Part shown: piece by piece, positions 26,154 to 34,846 of the stretch | Layout: the number at the start of each line of letters is the position of its first letter | Numbering within the stretch: the first letter of the stretch is position 1 | From: a bacterium | GTDB taxonomy: Bacteria; Bacteroidota; Ignavibacteria; SZUA-365 | Assembly (NCBI GenBank): GCA_020444325.1 | Contig: JAHLLD010000001.1 | Location: forward strand, 644,964-708,963 | DNA: 64,000 nt | Reading direction: 5' to 3' | Notes under the pieces: generated by a model | The model's input: the letters and a program-made list of their open reading frames with translations, nothing else | Database searches by the model: none | What the model was told of the DNA's origin: nothing | Translations under genes and position numbers: made by a program

Positions 26154-27176
26154 TCAGATTTTGTCCATGCGGGCGGCCAGAAAAAGATCCGCCAGAACGA
26201 ATGCAGTCATAGCTTCCACAACCGGAATAATGCGAGGGAGGATGCATGGGTCGTGCCTTCCCTCGCGCGCAGCGCGTCCGAGAGTGCTCGTGGGTTTGAC
26301 CGCGCAACGCATGATGATGCGCTCGCCGTTGCTGATACCTCCCTGGATACCATAGGATCTTCGGGCCGCACCGGGTGCTGCACCTTCAATCGCTTCATGA
26401 AATGCATGTCCCGGTAACAAGGCTTCGGTAAAGGCATCTCCGAGTCCGACCCCGGTTACCGCACCGATGCTCATGATTGCTGACGCCAGTTCGGACTTGA
26501 GCTTGCGAAACACCGGCTCCCCGAGTCCTGCAGGAACATTGTCAAGCCAAACTTCGACAATGCCTCCAATGCTGTCGCCCTGCTCTTTGAGGCGGAGAAG
26601 CTCCTCCATGATGGCGATATCCGCTTCCGGATCGGGACAGCGGGTGGGAAAGGCATCGACCTGCGCGCGCGTGATGGTGGACGACATGTTGACAGCCGGG
26701 ATATGTCCAATCTGTCGCGCAAACGCGACGATGCGTGTGTTCGCGGGTAGAATCCGCTCCGCGATGGCACCAGCGATAACTCTCGAAATAGTCTCCCTTC
26801 CCGATGAGCGTCCCCCACCCCGGTGATCCCGGTGCCCGTATTTCTGCTCCCACACCTTGTCGGCATGTCCCACACGATACTCGCCCGGCGAATAATCGCC
26901 GCTGCGCGCGTCCTGGTTACGGACCAGCACCGCAATGGGGGTACCGAGTGTTTTTCCATCAAACACGCCACTGAGAAGCTCTGCGCTGTCAGTTTCCGCG
27001 CGCGCGCTTGTTATGGGTGATTGTCCGGGACGTCGCCTGCGAAGTGCAGCGTTGATATGCTCGGCCTCCAGTGCTATGCCAGAAGGACACCCGTCGATGA
27101 CGGCACCGAGTGCGCTGCCGTGGCTCTCGCCAAAACCGGATAAAACAAGCTGATTTCCAAAACTATTACCACGCAT
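26154..27176 (-). CDS. aroC: Chorismate synthase
   Basis: 340-aa FMN-dependent enzyme converting EPSP to chorismate, the last common step of aromatic biosynthesis. Family signatures are present: GESHGSALGAVIDGCPSGI near the N-terminus, RRRPGQSPITSARAETD, the GGGRSSGRETISRV block and KPTSTLG near the C-terminus. The length is standard. It lies 25 nt after the AroK-AroD-AroE fusion on the same strand and probably in the same transcript, giving four shikimate activities from two genes. Confidence 0.97.
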   Translation of the reverse strand: MRGNSFGNQLVLSGFGESHGSALGAVIDGCPSGIALEAEHINAALRRRRPGQSPITSARAETDSAELLSGVFDGKTLGTPIAVLVRNQDARSGDYSPGEYRVGHADKVWEQKYGHRDHRGGGRSSGRETISRVIAGAIAERILPANTRIVAFARQIGHIPAVNMSSTITRAQVDAFPTRCPDPEADIAIMEELLRLKEQGDSIGGIVEVWLDNVPAGLGEPVFRKLKSELASAIMSIGAVTGVGLGDAFTEALLPGHAFHEAIEGAAPGAARRSYGIQGGISNGERIIMRCAVKPTSTLGRAAREGRHDPCILPRIIPVVEAMTAFVLADLFLAARMDKI

Positions 27177-27201
27177 AAGAACTCCTTTCGCGGAAGGACG
27201 C

Positions 27202-29022
27202 TCACAGCAGCGGATGCGATGCGATATCGTTCAACCCCCAGAGTTTCCGCTGCTCAAGTGCCTGTCGCTTGTAAAATGTCATTCCGGAGAAAAGCTGGTC
27301 AGCTGATTCAGGCGCGCGCGCGATGTCGCGGTATCTCAAATCCAGCCACGCGCGTGCGTGCGGAGCAGCTTTCTGCACGGCCTGTCCGCCCGATGCGTCC
27401 ACCACGAGAGTGTATTCTTTCTCCGCGGCGTCTTTCCAGCCATCCCGTGCAGGATAAATGTCCACCTGTGACCACCCACGCGCGCGCAATGCGCGCTGCA
27501 GGGCGGGGACGACGCCACCGCTGCCGAAAATCGCTGTCCTTCCAGGTGCAATGTCGCTATTCTCGATTTCTTTGAGCGCCGCCAGCATCCCCGATTCATC
27601 CGTGTCGAAAAGCAGAAAGCTGCCCTTGATATATGCCAGGGTATTGCCGGCATCGAGATCGGTCTCACAGCCGACGAAATTCGATTCCACGATGGCGCGC
27701 TTGAGCGGGGATGTTACCGACAGTCCCCGGAAGCCGAACTGTGGCAGCAGATGCAGGCAGTTGTCGATTTCCGTCTCGTGGAGGAGGATTTTCAAGTAGG
27801 CTGCTTCTCCTTCATCTGCAGCCAGACTCAGTGCGCGATGGAAGATATCACCGTAGCTGTTCTCCACGGGATCGCCCAGCAGTCCGTAAAACACGCGCGC
27901 GGTGGGCAGCTGCATATGTGGAAGGAAATAGTCGATGCCCGGCGGCAGCTGCGAATACTCTTCGCAGCCCGTGCTGATGTAGTTACTGCGGTTTCCGTTC
28001 ACCAGCCGCATTGCGCGCACCCAGTTCCACTGTTTACCCTGTGGGAGAAAGGTGATGCGCTGCTCTCCTGCCGCTTCGAGCACCTTGTAGAGCTGATAGG
28101 CGTAACGCAGTTCCACCCAGGATTTCACCCGTGGCGCGTATTTCAGGACGATATGCTTTTCCCATTCCGGCCAGCGGCGGGCAATCCACGCCGGCAGAGA
28201 GAGCAGATGGTCGAAATACTCTTTGTACACGTCTGAGGGATGCGTGCTGAGGATCAGGGGACGCGGCTCGAGTCCATCGAGGTCGAGGTATTGCAGAAAT
28301 GCCGTGTCACAGTCAAAGGCTGCCGCATCACGCGCGCGCGCAAAGAACCCTTCCTCCTCCGTACGCAGCGAGGCAAGGTAGGGTACATCGAGACCGGGGA
28401 TGGAGGAAAAGCGATCAGAGCGTATTTCCACACCCGCGAGATCGAAAAGACGGACATCGGCCTTTGCGCGGGAGAGGTCGTCTTCATCGCGAGGGAGTAT
28501 CCAGCTCATGCGGGCGGCGGGGGTCCCTCCAGCATGTTCCAGCCATGAGACGAGAAGCACAAGGCGTTCGGTGGCCTCTTCCTCACTGCAGCCGCGTTCG
28601 AGATGCAGGCGTACGTGGGCGGACCGCCGGTACAGCGGTTCTCGCATCTCACGCATCCATGCGATCTCTTCGTCTGGGGTGAGATCAGGACGCAGTCTGT
28701 CGCGTTCCTGCAATGCGCTCTCATCCCAGCCGTCCCTGGAAACCCAGATCACGTAGACGCCGTCAGGTATCTGCTGCAGTCCACCCCCGGCGGAAATAAT
28801 CAGCGCTTCATCGCCGGCAAGCAGCTCGCTGAGCGTTCGGATTTCCATCTGTCTGAACGCGACCTCATCAGCCGCCACGAGTTCAGCCGCCGTTGCACCT
28901 TCCGTCTCAGCGATAGAGGTGTCGAGGTCGACATGCCGAATGCCGCTCCGTGCAGCCAGTGCGCCGGCGAGAGTACTTTTTCCGGTTGCCCGGTGGCCGA
29001 TAAGCAGAATGGAGTGTTGCAT
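27202..29022 (-). CDS. Three-domain shikimate pathway fusion: shikimate kinase - type I 3-dehydroquinase - shikimate dehydrogenase
   Basis: 606 aa. Domain 1 (about 1-165) is shikimate kinase: Walker A GHRATGKST (9-17), DLD (32-34), FRQME, ISAGGG (76-81) and the lid RLRPDL. Domain 2 (about 185-370) matches type I dehydroquinase: E-x-R-x-D strand (EIRSDRF, 199-205), candidate catalytic His261 in LSTHPSD and candidate Schiff-base Lys294 in VLKYAP, then a GNRSNYIS element like the family's late GS-x-x-T-Y strand. Domain 3 (about 376-606) is shikimate dehydrogenase: FYGLLGDPVENS, catalytic Lys441 in VTSPLK, Asp475 in DTDESG (NTD in most homologues) and nucleotide-binding GSGGVVPAL (500-508). The AroD part is the most divergent, so its activity is less certain. 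AroB, AroA and DAHP synthase are not in the window. Confidence 0.85.
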   Translation of the reverse strand: MQHSILLIGHRATGKSTLAGALAARSGIRHVDLDTSIAETEGATAAELVAADEVAFRQMEIRTLSELLAGDEALIISAGGGLQQIPDGVYVIWVSRDGWDESALQERDRLRPDLTPDEEIAWMREMREPLYRRSAHVRLHLERGCSEEEATERLVLLVSWLEHAGGTPAARMSWILPRDEDDLSRAKADVRLFDLAGVEIRSDRFSSIPGLDVPYLASLRTEEEGFFARARDAAAFDCDTAFLQYLDLDGLEPRPLILSTHPSDVYKEYFDHLLSLPAWIARRWPEWEKHIVLKYAPRVKSWVELRYAYQLYKVLEAAGEQRITFLPQGKQWNWVRAMRLVNGNRSNYISTGCEEYSQLPPGIDYFLPHMQLPTARVFYGLLGDPVENSYGDIFHRALSLAADEGEAAYLKILLHETEIDNCLHLLPQFGFRGLSVTSPLKRAIVESNFVGCETDLDAGNTLAYIKGSFLLFDTDESGMLAALKEIENSDIAPGRTAIFGSGGVVPALQRALRARGWSQVDIYPARDGWKDAAEKEYTLVVDASGGQAVQKAAPHARAWLDLRYRDIARAPESADQLFSGMTFYKRQALEQRKLWGLNDIASHPLL

Positions 29023-29105
29023 AATCCCGTAACCTGTTTACCCAGTGCAGAGTTCAATATACCGCGCGAGCCTCCTTTCCCAAAAAAAAGTTGCTCTGTT
29101 GGAAT

Positions 29106-29134
29106 TTGCCTTTCCTCGTCCTTGTTGCTATAGT
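29106..29134 (+). promoter_or_regulatory. Promoter of the CsbD/ElaB-like gene
   Basis: TTGCCT, 17-nt spacer, TATAGT. The gene start is 63 nt further on and has a very strong ribosome binding site (AAGGAGG, 7 nt before the ATG). Confidence 0.55.
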
Positions 29135-29197
29135 ATGACACGTGTTACCCCGCGACAATTTTGATACGCTACTCATACTAAGTGAAGGAGGTTTACT

Positions 29198-29677
29198 ATG
29201 GCTTTACCACGTTTTGAAAAGGAATGGAATGGATTTCGCGGACACGTCGCAGTGAAATGGGACAAGCTCACCGAAGACGATCTGCTCAAGGTGGAAGGGA
29301 ATTTTGCCGATCTGGTCACACTGATTTCAGGAAGGTACAAAGAGCAGCGAACCGTCGTTGAGGCGAAACTTCATGATCTCTACGCCACCTACCTTGATAC
29401 GAAAGAACGTATCAGCAAGGGTATCGCTGAAGCCCGTGAGGATCTCGGGACCCGAAGCCAGGACCTGGCGGAGAACATCCGGGAGAAGGCGTCGGACTTC
29501 CAGCGCAGTGCGAAAGACCGCCTGCAGCGCATCCGTGAAGACAACATTGATCCCGCTGTGGAGAGATCAGAAGAGTACATCAAGGTGCACCCCTTCTCCG
29601 CGGTCATGGGCGCTTTCGGTGTCGGCATGCTTATCGGAGGAGTGATTGGGCTGCTTTCCTCCCGCGGCAATGACTGA
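29198..29677 (+). CDS. CsbD-like stress protein fused to an ElaB/YqjD-type membrane-anchored helix
   Basis: 159 aa. Residues 8-60 follow the CsbD pattern (WNGFRGHVAVKWDKLTEDDLLKVEGNFADLVTLISGRY), a small stress-induced fold of unknown mechanism. A long charged amphipathic helix follows (about 60-125), and then the C-terminus typical of ElaB/YqjD/DUF883 proteins: EYIKVHPFSAVMGAFGVGMLIGGVIGLLSSR, a glycine-rich tail anchor. In enterobacteria the ElaB/YqjD group binds ribosomes at the inner membrane in stationary phase; a similar role here is inference. It stands alone with its own promoter. Confidence 0.72.
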   Translation: MALPRFEKEWNGFRGHVAVKWDKLTEDDLLKVEGNFADLVTLISGRYKEQRTVVEAKLHDLYATYLDTKERISKGIAEAREDLGTRSQDLAENIREKASDFQRSAKDRLQRIREDNIDPAVERSEEYIKVHPFSAVMGAFGVGMLIGGVIGLLSSRGND

Positions 29678-29739
29678 TACGCATCGTTTTCCGCAACAGG
29701 CAGCATCTGACGAAGAGCAGCTGCCAGTTGCGGAACGTG

Positions 29740-30894
29740 TCAGCACGACTGCAGGCGGCTGATGCCTTCGCGCAGTGTGTGTTCCGTTTTCGCGAAACAG
29801 AGTCGCAGCATGGTTGTCCCTTCCTCGCTGTTCCGGTAGAACACCGAGGGAGGGATGACGGCGACCTGCTTATCCGTCACCAGGCGCGTTGCGCATTCGA
29901 CATCCCCCATCCCTGCATCCTCAGGGAGTGATACCATCATGAAATATGTGCCTTCGGGCGCGTGAACCCGCAGGGAGCTGCCCTCGAGTCCCTCGGCGAG
30001 CATGTCACGCTTACCCGCATACAGTGCGCGGAATTCCGGCAGATACTGTTCAAGCCGCTGCAGTCCCTCTGCCATGGCCAGCTGACCCGGCGTGTTGACC
30101 GCGAAGGTTGTAAACTGATGCACCGTTCGAATCGCCGCTGTCAGTGCTTCTTCCGCGATGGCATATCCAATTTTCCATCCCGTCATACCGAAGGTTTTTC
30201 CTGTCGAGGAAATGGTGACCGTGCGTTCACGCATGCCCGGCAACGTCGCGAAAGGAATGTGCTGGCGTCCGTCGAAGGTGAGAAACTCATAGACCTCGTC
30301 ACTGAGCACGAGCAGATCCCTGTCCCGCGCAATCGCCGCAACGCTCTCGAGTTCATCGCGCGTGAACATGCGTCCCGTGGGATTATGCGGATTATTGACC
30401 ACGATCATGCGGGTGCGATCCGTGATCGCCGATGCAAGTTCATCGGCAGGTATGCGGAAATCGGGCTTATGAAGCGTCACGCAGACCGGTTTCGCCCCGG
30501 CGAGAAGGCAATTCGCATAATAGCTGTCATACCAGGGCTCGAAGAGTATCACCTCGTCTCCCTCCTCGAGTGTCGCGAGCATGGTGGAAAACAGCGCTTC
30601 GGTTGCGCCCGCTGTGACGGTGATATGGCGATCGTCATCCCATCGCAGATCGTAGAAGCGTCGGTGGTAATCAGCGACCGCATTGCGCAGACTCTGCGTG
30701 CCGTGCATGGGCGCGTACTGATTTCGCTCTGCATGCAGGGCGGATGTGAAGGCATCGACGATCCAGGAGGGACCATCGAAATCCGGGAATCCCTGTCCGA
30801 GATTGACAGCCCTGTGCTTGACTGCCAGCGCACTCATGGTGGCAAAAATGGACGGTTCGACGGCGGCGATGCGCCGGGTGGCCGGACTTCTCAT
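29740..30894 (-). CDS. PLP-dependent methionine/aromatic aminotransferase, YbdL-like
   Basis: 384-aa fold-type I class I aminotransferase. The PLP lysine lies in SSTGKTFGMTGWKIGYA. Other landmarks are NLGQGFPDFDGP, NQYAPMHGTQSLRNAV, VTAGATEALFS, VVNNPHNPTGRMF and SDEVYE. The pairing of NQYAPM with VHQFTTFAVNTPGQLAMAE is characteristic of E. coli YbdL, a methionine aminotransferase, and related kynurenine transaminases. It is the last gene of a tight operon: 2 nt after the metS-like gene, which overlaps metP. The transporter partner supports methionine as substrate, feeding salvage through 4-methylthio-2-oxobutyrate (inference). Confidence 0.88.
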   Translation of the reverse strand: MRSPATRRIAAVEPSIFATMSALAVKHRAVNLGQGFPDFDGPSWIVDAFTSALHAERNQYAPMHGTQSLRNAVADYHRRFYDLRWDDDRHITVTAGATEALFSTMLATLEEGDEVILFEPWYDSYYANCLLAGAKPVCVTLHKPDFRIPADELASAITDRTRMIVVNNPHNPTGRMFTRDELESVAAIARDRDLLVLSDEVYEFLTFDGRQHIPFATLPGMRERTVTISSTGKTFGMTGWKIGYAIAEEALTAAIRTVHQFTTFAVNTPGQLAMAEGLQRLEQYLPEFRALYAGKRDMLAEGLEGSSLRVHAPEGTYFMMVSLPEDAGMGDVECATRLVTDKQVAVIPPSVFYRNSEEGTTMLRLCFAKTEHTLREGISRLQSC

Positions 30895-30896
30895 GA

Positions 30897-31022
30897 TCAG
30901 TCTCTTTGCTGTTCGGATTTTTTATGTGCTTCGCGACGGAGGGCGTAGCCGAGGAGGAAGAGAAATCCGCCCCATACCGCGCCGAGTAAAAGGAGCATGG
31001 TGATGGTGGCCTGGTCGGTCAT
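30897..31022 (-). CDS. metS: MetS-like small subunit of an NSS amino-acid transporter
   Basis: 41-aa single-helix membrane peptide: MTDQATITM, a hydrophobic helix (LLLLGAVWGGFLFLLGYAL), then a charged tail (RREAHKKSEQQRD). Size, single membrane span and position match the small subunit MetS that Corynebacterium glutamicum MetP needs for methionine uptake. The ATG overlaps the metP stop by 4 nt (ATGA), a sign of translational coupling, and its stop is 2 nt before the aminotransferase ATG. Confidence 0.82.
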   Translation of the reverse strand: MTDQATITMLLLLGAVWGGFLFLLGYALRREAHKKSEQQRD

Positions 31023-32509
31023 ATGATTTTCCCCCTGTCCGCTCGACGGTTCCACCAGATGAACAGCACGAGCAGCACGCCCCACTGCAGCAGTACCGTG
31101 CCCAGGCTCCATTCGCTAAGTGGGTTGAGCGATTGCATCCAGCCCTCGGAAGACAGTGTCTGACTCAGCCACCAGAGCAGCAGGACAATTGCCTCGAGGA
31201 AGACGAAGCCCACAAGATAACGCCACCAGCGTCCCATGCGCAGATCACTGTCTCCACCGCTCATGAAATCGATACGGAATCTGCGCGCTCCGTATTTCAG
31301 GACGGCGAAAGTGAAGAACAGTCCCGAGAGCAGCAGTCCGATTCCCCACACGGCATCCTGGTTGTTGAAGAATGCCGGACTCAGTGCCGAAGGGAGGCCG
31401 AACAGCATGCCCGCTCCGCCGACGAAGAGCACGGCACGCCGGCGGGGAATGCGGCGGTCGACCAGCACACGCGTTGCCAGCTCTACGAGGGAAACCAGTG
31501 AGGTGAAGGCGGCGAAAAGCAATGCGAGGAAAAACACGGCCATGAAAACGTTGCCGGCCGGAATGTGTGCGAAAAGCTGCGGTACCCAGATGAAGGTGAG
31601 TCCGTTATTGCCCGCGCCGACGATGTCGGTCGCAGCATCCGGCTGTATCGAGAAAATGGTGGTCAGCACGAGTATACCCGCAAGCAGCGAAATGCTGTTG
31701 TTGCCGAAGCCCAGCAATGCGGCATTGAGCGTGGTGTCTTCGCGTGCCCTTGCGTAAATCGCATAGACGAGCACCAGTCCCCACCCCGCCCCGGTATCCC
31801 AGGCATTCTGCGTCAGCGCCTGCAGCCAGAGTTCGGCGTTGGCGAGGTCAGACCAGTTGACGGTGAACAGGAAATTCAGTCCCCTGTGCGCATCGGGCAG
31901 CGTAACCGCGCGAATGACGAGGACGATAAGAAGCACGATCAACGCAGGCAGAAGGATGCGTGCGACACGTTCGATGCCGCGGACCCCGTGATAAACCAGT
32001 GCCACGGCGGCGGCGACCATGATGAGATGCGTGCCGACGGCCTGGCCGCTTCCCTCGAACGCGCCCCAGAACGTACCGGGTACCGCATCCGGGATTTCCC
32101 CCGTCACCGATGCGATAAGAAAGCGGAGGCACCATCCGGTGACCACCGAGTAGTAGAACATGATGGCCGTCGCGGTGAATGCCACCCACAGACCCATCCA
32201 GCGGAAACGGCTGCCGATCAGTTTCCCGAAGGCGTCGATGGGACCCGCACGCATGGATTTCCCGAGGGTGAACTCTATCATCAGGAGAGGGATGGACCAG
32301 AGAAGAAGGAAAATGAACCAGGGAATGAGAAACGTTCCGCCGTCATTGGTCGCGACAATGCGTGGGAAACGCCAGATGTTCCCCGTGCCGACCGCCATAC
32401 TCAGCATGGCGAGCATCATGCCCCAGCGGGAAGAAAATGTTTCGGCCTTGCTCAATGGCACCTGTTCTTCATGATCACTGCAGGGAAAAGTACAGGAAAT
32501 GAATGACAC
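31019..32509 (-). CDS. metP: Sodium:neurotransmitter symporter family (MetP-like) amino-acid transporter
   Basis: 496-aa LeuT-fold sodium symporter with about 12 helices. Family start: FSSRWGMMLAMLSMAVGTGNIWRFPRI, including the unwound GTGNIWRFP of helix 1 that binds substrate and sodium. Later blocks include ATAIMFYYSVVTGW (helix 3), NAWDTGAGWGLVLVYAIYARAREDT (helix 6) and TSLVSLVELATRVLVD. First gene of the metP-metS-aminotransferase operon. The cotranscribed small subunit and YbdL-type enzyme favour methionine, possibly with alanine or other neutral amino acids. Confidence 0.92.
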   Translation of the reverse strand: MSFISCTFPCSDHEEQVPLSKAETFSSRWGMMLAMLSMAVGTGNIWRFPRIVATNDGGTFLIPWFIFLLLWSIPLLMIEFTLGKSMRAGPIDAFGKLIGSRFRWMGLWVAFTATAIMFYYSVVTGWCLRFLIASVTGEIPDAVPGTFWGAFEGSGQAVGTHLIMVAAAVALVYHGVRGIERVARILLPALIVLLIVLVIRAVTLPDAHRGLNFLFTVNWSDLANAELWLQALTQNAWDTGAGWGLVLVYAIYARAREDTTLNAALLGFGNNSISLLAGILVLTTIFSIQPDAATDIVGAGNNGLTFIWVPQLFAHIPAGNVFMAVFFLALLFAAFTSLVSLVELATRVLVDRRIPRRRAVLFVGGAGMLFGLPSALSPAFFNNQDAVWGIGLLLSGLFFTFAVLKYGARRFRIDFMSGGDSDLRMGRWWRYLVGFVFLEAIVLLLWWLSQTLSSEGWMQSLNPLSEWSLGTVLLQWGVLLVLFIWWNRRADRGKII

Positions 32510-32572
32510 ATAGAACCGCGGCGCGTATGGAGTCTGACGCTCCGTGCCGCGTTCCGGTGGATGGATGCACGG

Positions 32573-33124
32573 TTACTCGCATTCGTGGTGAACCCGTTCC
32601 GCCTGCCAGAGATGTCTTCTGGCATGGGCCGCCAGGAACAGCATCCAGTCGTCGGCATACAGCCGAAGCAGCGGCTGGGCGGGAGACTGCACCCGCAGGC
32701 GTGGAACACCGTCATGCGTGAACGCGTCGATCAACGTCAGGAAATCATGCTGCTGTCGCTCGAAGGTGCGCAGGGTCTGTTCGAGTCCGCTACCCTCCTG
32801 CGGCTCGAATTGTGTAAAGGTCTTGACCTTCATCCGGTACGGCGGTTCCAGGCTCCAGATGATGCGACGCACGAAAAACCCGGGATGTTTCGTGGGTTTA
32901 CGCCGGGGCAGATCCTCACGGTTTCCCTGCTCGTGCACATGCGTGAGACGCTCGAGGTAGGGCGCCCCAGTGACATTCAGATGTGCTATGCATTCGGCCA
33001 TGGACCAGCGTCCGGGGACGGGCCGCGTGAAAGCCACTGACTCATCCACTCCATCGAATATTTCGTGCATCCGTGTGATGAGTGCGTGATACTGCTGACG
33101 CAGGTTGTCGTAATCGGCCATCAT
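32573..33124 (-). CDS. DinB family protein
   Basis: 183 aa from the ATG at 33124, which has GGAAGAGAAG just upstream; longer in-frame starts lack a site. DinB proteins are four-helix bundles that bind a metal through three histidines. Candidate ligands are in MAECIAHLNVTG (first His) and the late pair in LAAHARRHLWQ. The middle contains a Pro/Arg-rich insertion. Members include thiol transferases for bacillithiol or mycothiol and DNA-damage-inducible proteins; nothing here fixes the role. The PIG-L deacetylase in the same window could be a thiol-pathway partner, but that is speculation. Confidence 0.83.
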   Translation of the reverse strand: MMADYDNLRQQYHALITRMHEIFDGVDESVAFTRPVPGRWSMAECIAHLNVTGAPYLERLTHVHEQGNREDLPRRKPTKHPGFFVRRIIWSLEPPYRMKVKTFTQFEPQEGSGLEQTLRTFERQQHDFLTLIDAFTHDGVPRLRVQSPAQPLLRLYADDWMLFLAAHARRHLWQAERVHHECE

Positions 33125-33270
33125 TCTTCTCTTCCAGGTGATACGGGCGTTTCGTGATAAAATATATCCGCCATTGCGCATCTTCAGGAACAACGAAAAC
33201 GGGAAAACAGTTGACCACGAGAGAAGTGGCGAATATATTGCCCGGAGTCAATCACCTGAAAGAGGATACC

Positions 33271-33897
33271 ATGCGACGCATACTCACACCGGCTGCTCTG
33301 ATACTGAGCCTGACCTTGCTGACGTCCTGTGCTGTCATCAAGGATATGCAGAAGGCCATGACCAATCTCAGCCGCTGCAAGTTCAAACTCGAATCCGTCA
33401 ATAAATTTCAGCTCATGGGCGTGAGTCTGTCCGACAAGAAAAACATATCAGACTTCAGTTTGACTGACGGTGTAAAGCTCACGCGGGGATTTGCGAGCAA
33501 TGAATTCCCCGCATCCTTCACACTGAACGTCGCCGCCGTCAATCCCAATGACGGAAGCGGCGGGACTCCCCAGGCGGCCGCCACGCTCACCAGTTTCGCA
33601 TGGACGATGATCATTGACAATGAGCTGACCATCAGCGGAGATATCTCCGATCCGATCACCATTCCCGGTACGGGACAGACGGCCATCATTCCGCTGCAGA
33701 TGAATCTGGACCTCGCGAAGTTTTTCAAGGATCGCGGTTATGAAAGTGTCGTGAATCTCGCGATGGCGCTCGGTGGCGTCAACGGTTCTCCCTCGCGCAT
33801 TACGCTGCGTGCGACACCGAGAATTCGCACGTCCTTCGGTGACATCACCTATCCCGGCGCCATCGATATCATCGACAAGGAATTCAGGGCCCAGTAG
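33271..33897 (+). CDS. Lipoprotein with LEA14/WHy-like beta-sandwich
   Basis: 208 aa from ATG 33271 (AAAGAGGA upstream). MRRILTPAALILSLTLLTSCAV has a lipobox with Cys20. The mature part contains LESVNKFQLMGVSLSD, FTLNVAAVNPND and FAWTMIIDNELTISGDI, then ITIPGTGQTAIIPLQMNLDL. The order of a strand with an N-P-N/D turn, a central base strand and a late strand with periodic hydrophobic residues resembles LEA14/WHy lipoproteins, which bind partner proteins under stress. The family call is moderate. It lies divergently to the DinB gene. Confidence 0.7.
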   Translation: MRRILTPAALILSLTLLTSCAVIKDMQKAMTNLSRCKFKLESVNKFQLMGVSLSDKKNISDFSLTDGVKLTRGFASNEFPASFTLNVAAVNPNDGSGGTPQAAATLTSFAWTMIIDNELTISGDISDPITIPGTGQTAIIPLQMNLDLAKFFKDRGYESVVNLAMALGGVNGSPSRITLRATPRIRTSFGDITYPGAIDIIDKEFRAQ

Positions 33898-33931
33898 CAC
33901 TCACCCCATCACCGGCGTTTTCTTAAAACAG

Positions 33932-33960
33932 AAGGGGCGTCCCACGGTGGGACGCCCCTC
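33932..33960. terminator. Terminator between converging lipoprotein genes
   Basis: GGGGCGTCCCA-CGG-TGGGACGCCCC, an 11-bp stem. A TTTT-containing tract follows on the minus strand, so it best serves the NlpC/P60 gene; the plus strand has no T-run. Confidence 0.8.
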
Positions 33961-33985
33961 TGCACATTCTTTATATCGCTTCGTG

Positions 33986-34846
33986 TTATTCGCGGCTGGC
34001 CTGGGCTTCCGGCAGGGGAGTCGAGAGCAGACGGCGGGCGCCGACGAAGGTGCGATGGTAATACGGATGGTCGAGGCTGGAGATGACAACGCCGTGCTTC
34101 GTGCTCGCGTGGGCGAAAAGGTGTTGCCCCACGTAAATCCCTACATGCGAAACGGGGGCGCGGCGGCGGCGCGTCTTGAAAAACACCAGGTCACCGATCT
34201 GCAGTTCTTCACGTTTGATCCGATCGCCTTCACGGAACTGCTGATTCGAGCTGCGCGGCAGACGCACGCCCAGCGCGCGGCTGTAAATCGTGCCGGTGAA
34301 CGCGGAGCAGTCGAGACCGCGTGTTGCATCGGTTCCGCCATAGCGGTAGCGGATGCCGAGCAGGTTGATGATCTCGCGCATGAGTTCGCTGCGATTGACG
34401 GCGGGATTGATTTCGCTGCTTTCTTCCAGTGATGCGTTATAGCTCTGCTCGAGCACTTTCTCGACCGTCGTCTCGAAGACGGGTACGTCATCCGTTTCCA
34501 ATGCATCGCCTTCCGCCAGTTCGTCCTCGATCTCTTCGACATCGAGCCCGACTTTGTCGACATGCATGGCAAGACTGTTGGAACTCTGGTTGATGATCAT
34601 GCGCTTGACCTCGTCAGCATCCCCTGCGATGGAGGAGCGTTCCGAAGCCTGTTCCTTGATGTTGGAATAGTCTGCCACCGTGGCAGGATCCAACAGATCA
34701 CGGCTCGAACGCTCGGCGAGCGGGAGCTGATCAGGGGCGAATGATGTACTGGAGGTGCGGAAGCGCGGCAGGGGTTCGAGGGTGGAACATCCCTGCAGTA
34801 TCAGAATCAGTATGGGAAGCAGTGCGAAGTATCGTAGCATTTTCAC
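33986..34846 (-). CDS. NlpC/P60 family lipoprotein, cell-wall peptidase
   Basis: 286 aa from GTG 34846, which has AAGGAAG about 6 nt upstream; the ATG two codons later is the alternative. Lipobox LILILQGCSTL near the N-terminus anchors it to the outer or inner membrane. A low-complexity acidic middle (residues about 60-165) precedes the NlpC/P60 domain: catalytic Cys in GLDCSAFTG, His in VSHVGIYVGQHLFAHAS and a third polar position in the following strand (TKHGVVISS). These enzymes cut D-glutamyl-diaminopimelate linkages in peptidoglycan peptides, as Spr/MepS does in E. coli. Confidence 0.92.
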   Translation of the reverse strand: MKMLRYFALLPILILILQGCSTLEPLPRFRTSSTSFAPDQLPLAERSSRDLLDPATVADYSNIKEQASERSSIAGDADEVKRMIINQSSNSLAMHVDKVGLDVEEIEDELAEGDALETDDVPVFETTVEKVLEQSYNASLEESSEINPAVNRSELMREIINLLGIRYRYGGTDATRGLDCSAFTGTIYSRALGVRLPRSSNQQFREGDRIKREELQIGDLVFFKTRRRRAPVSHVGIYVGQHLFAHASTKHGVVISSLDHPYYHRTFVGARRLLSTPLPEAQASRE

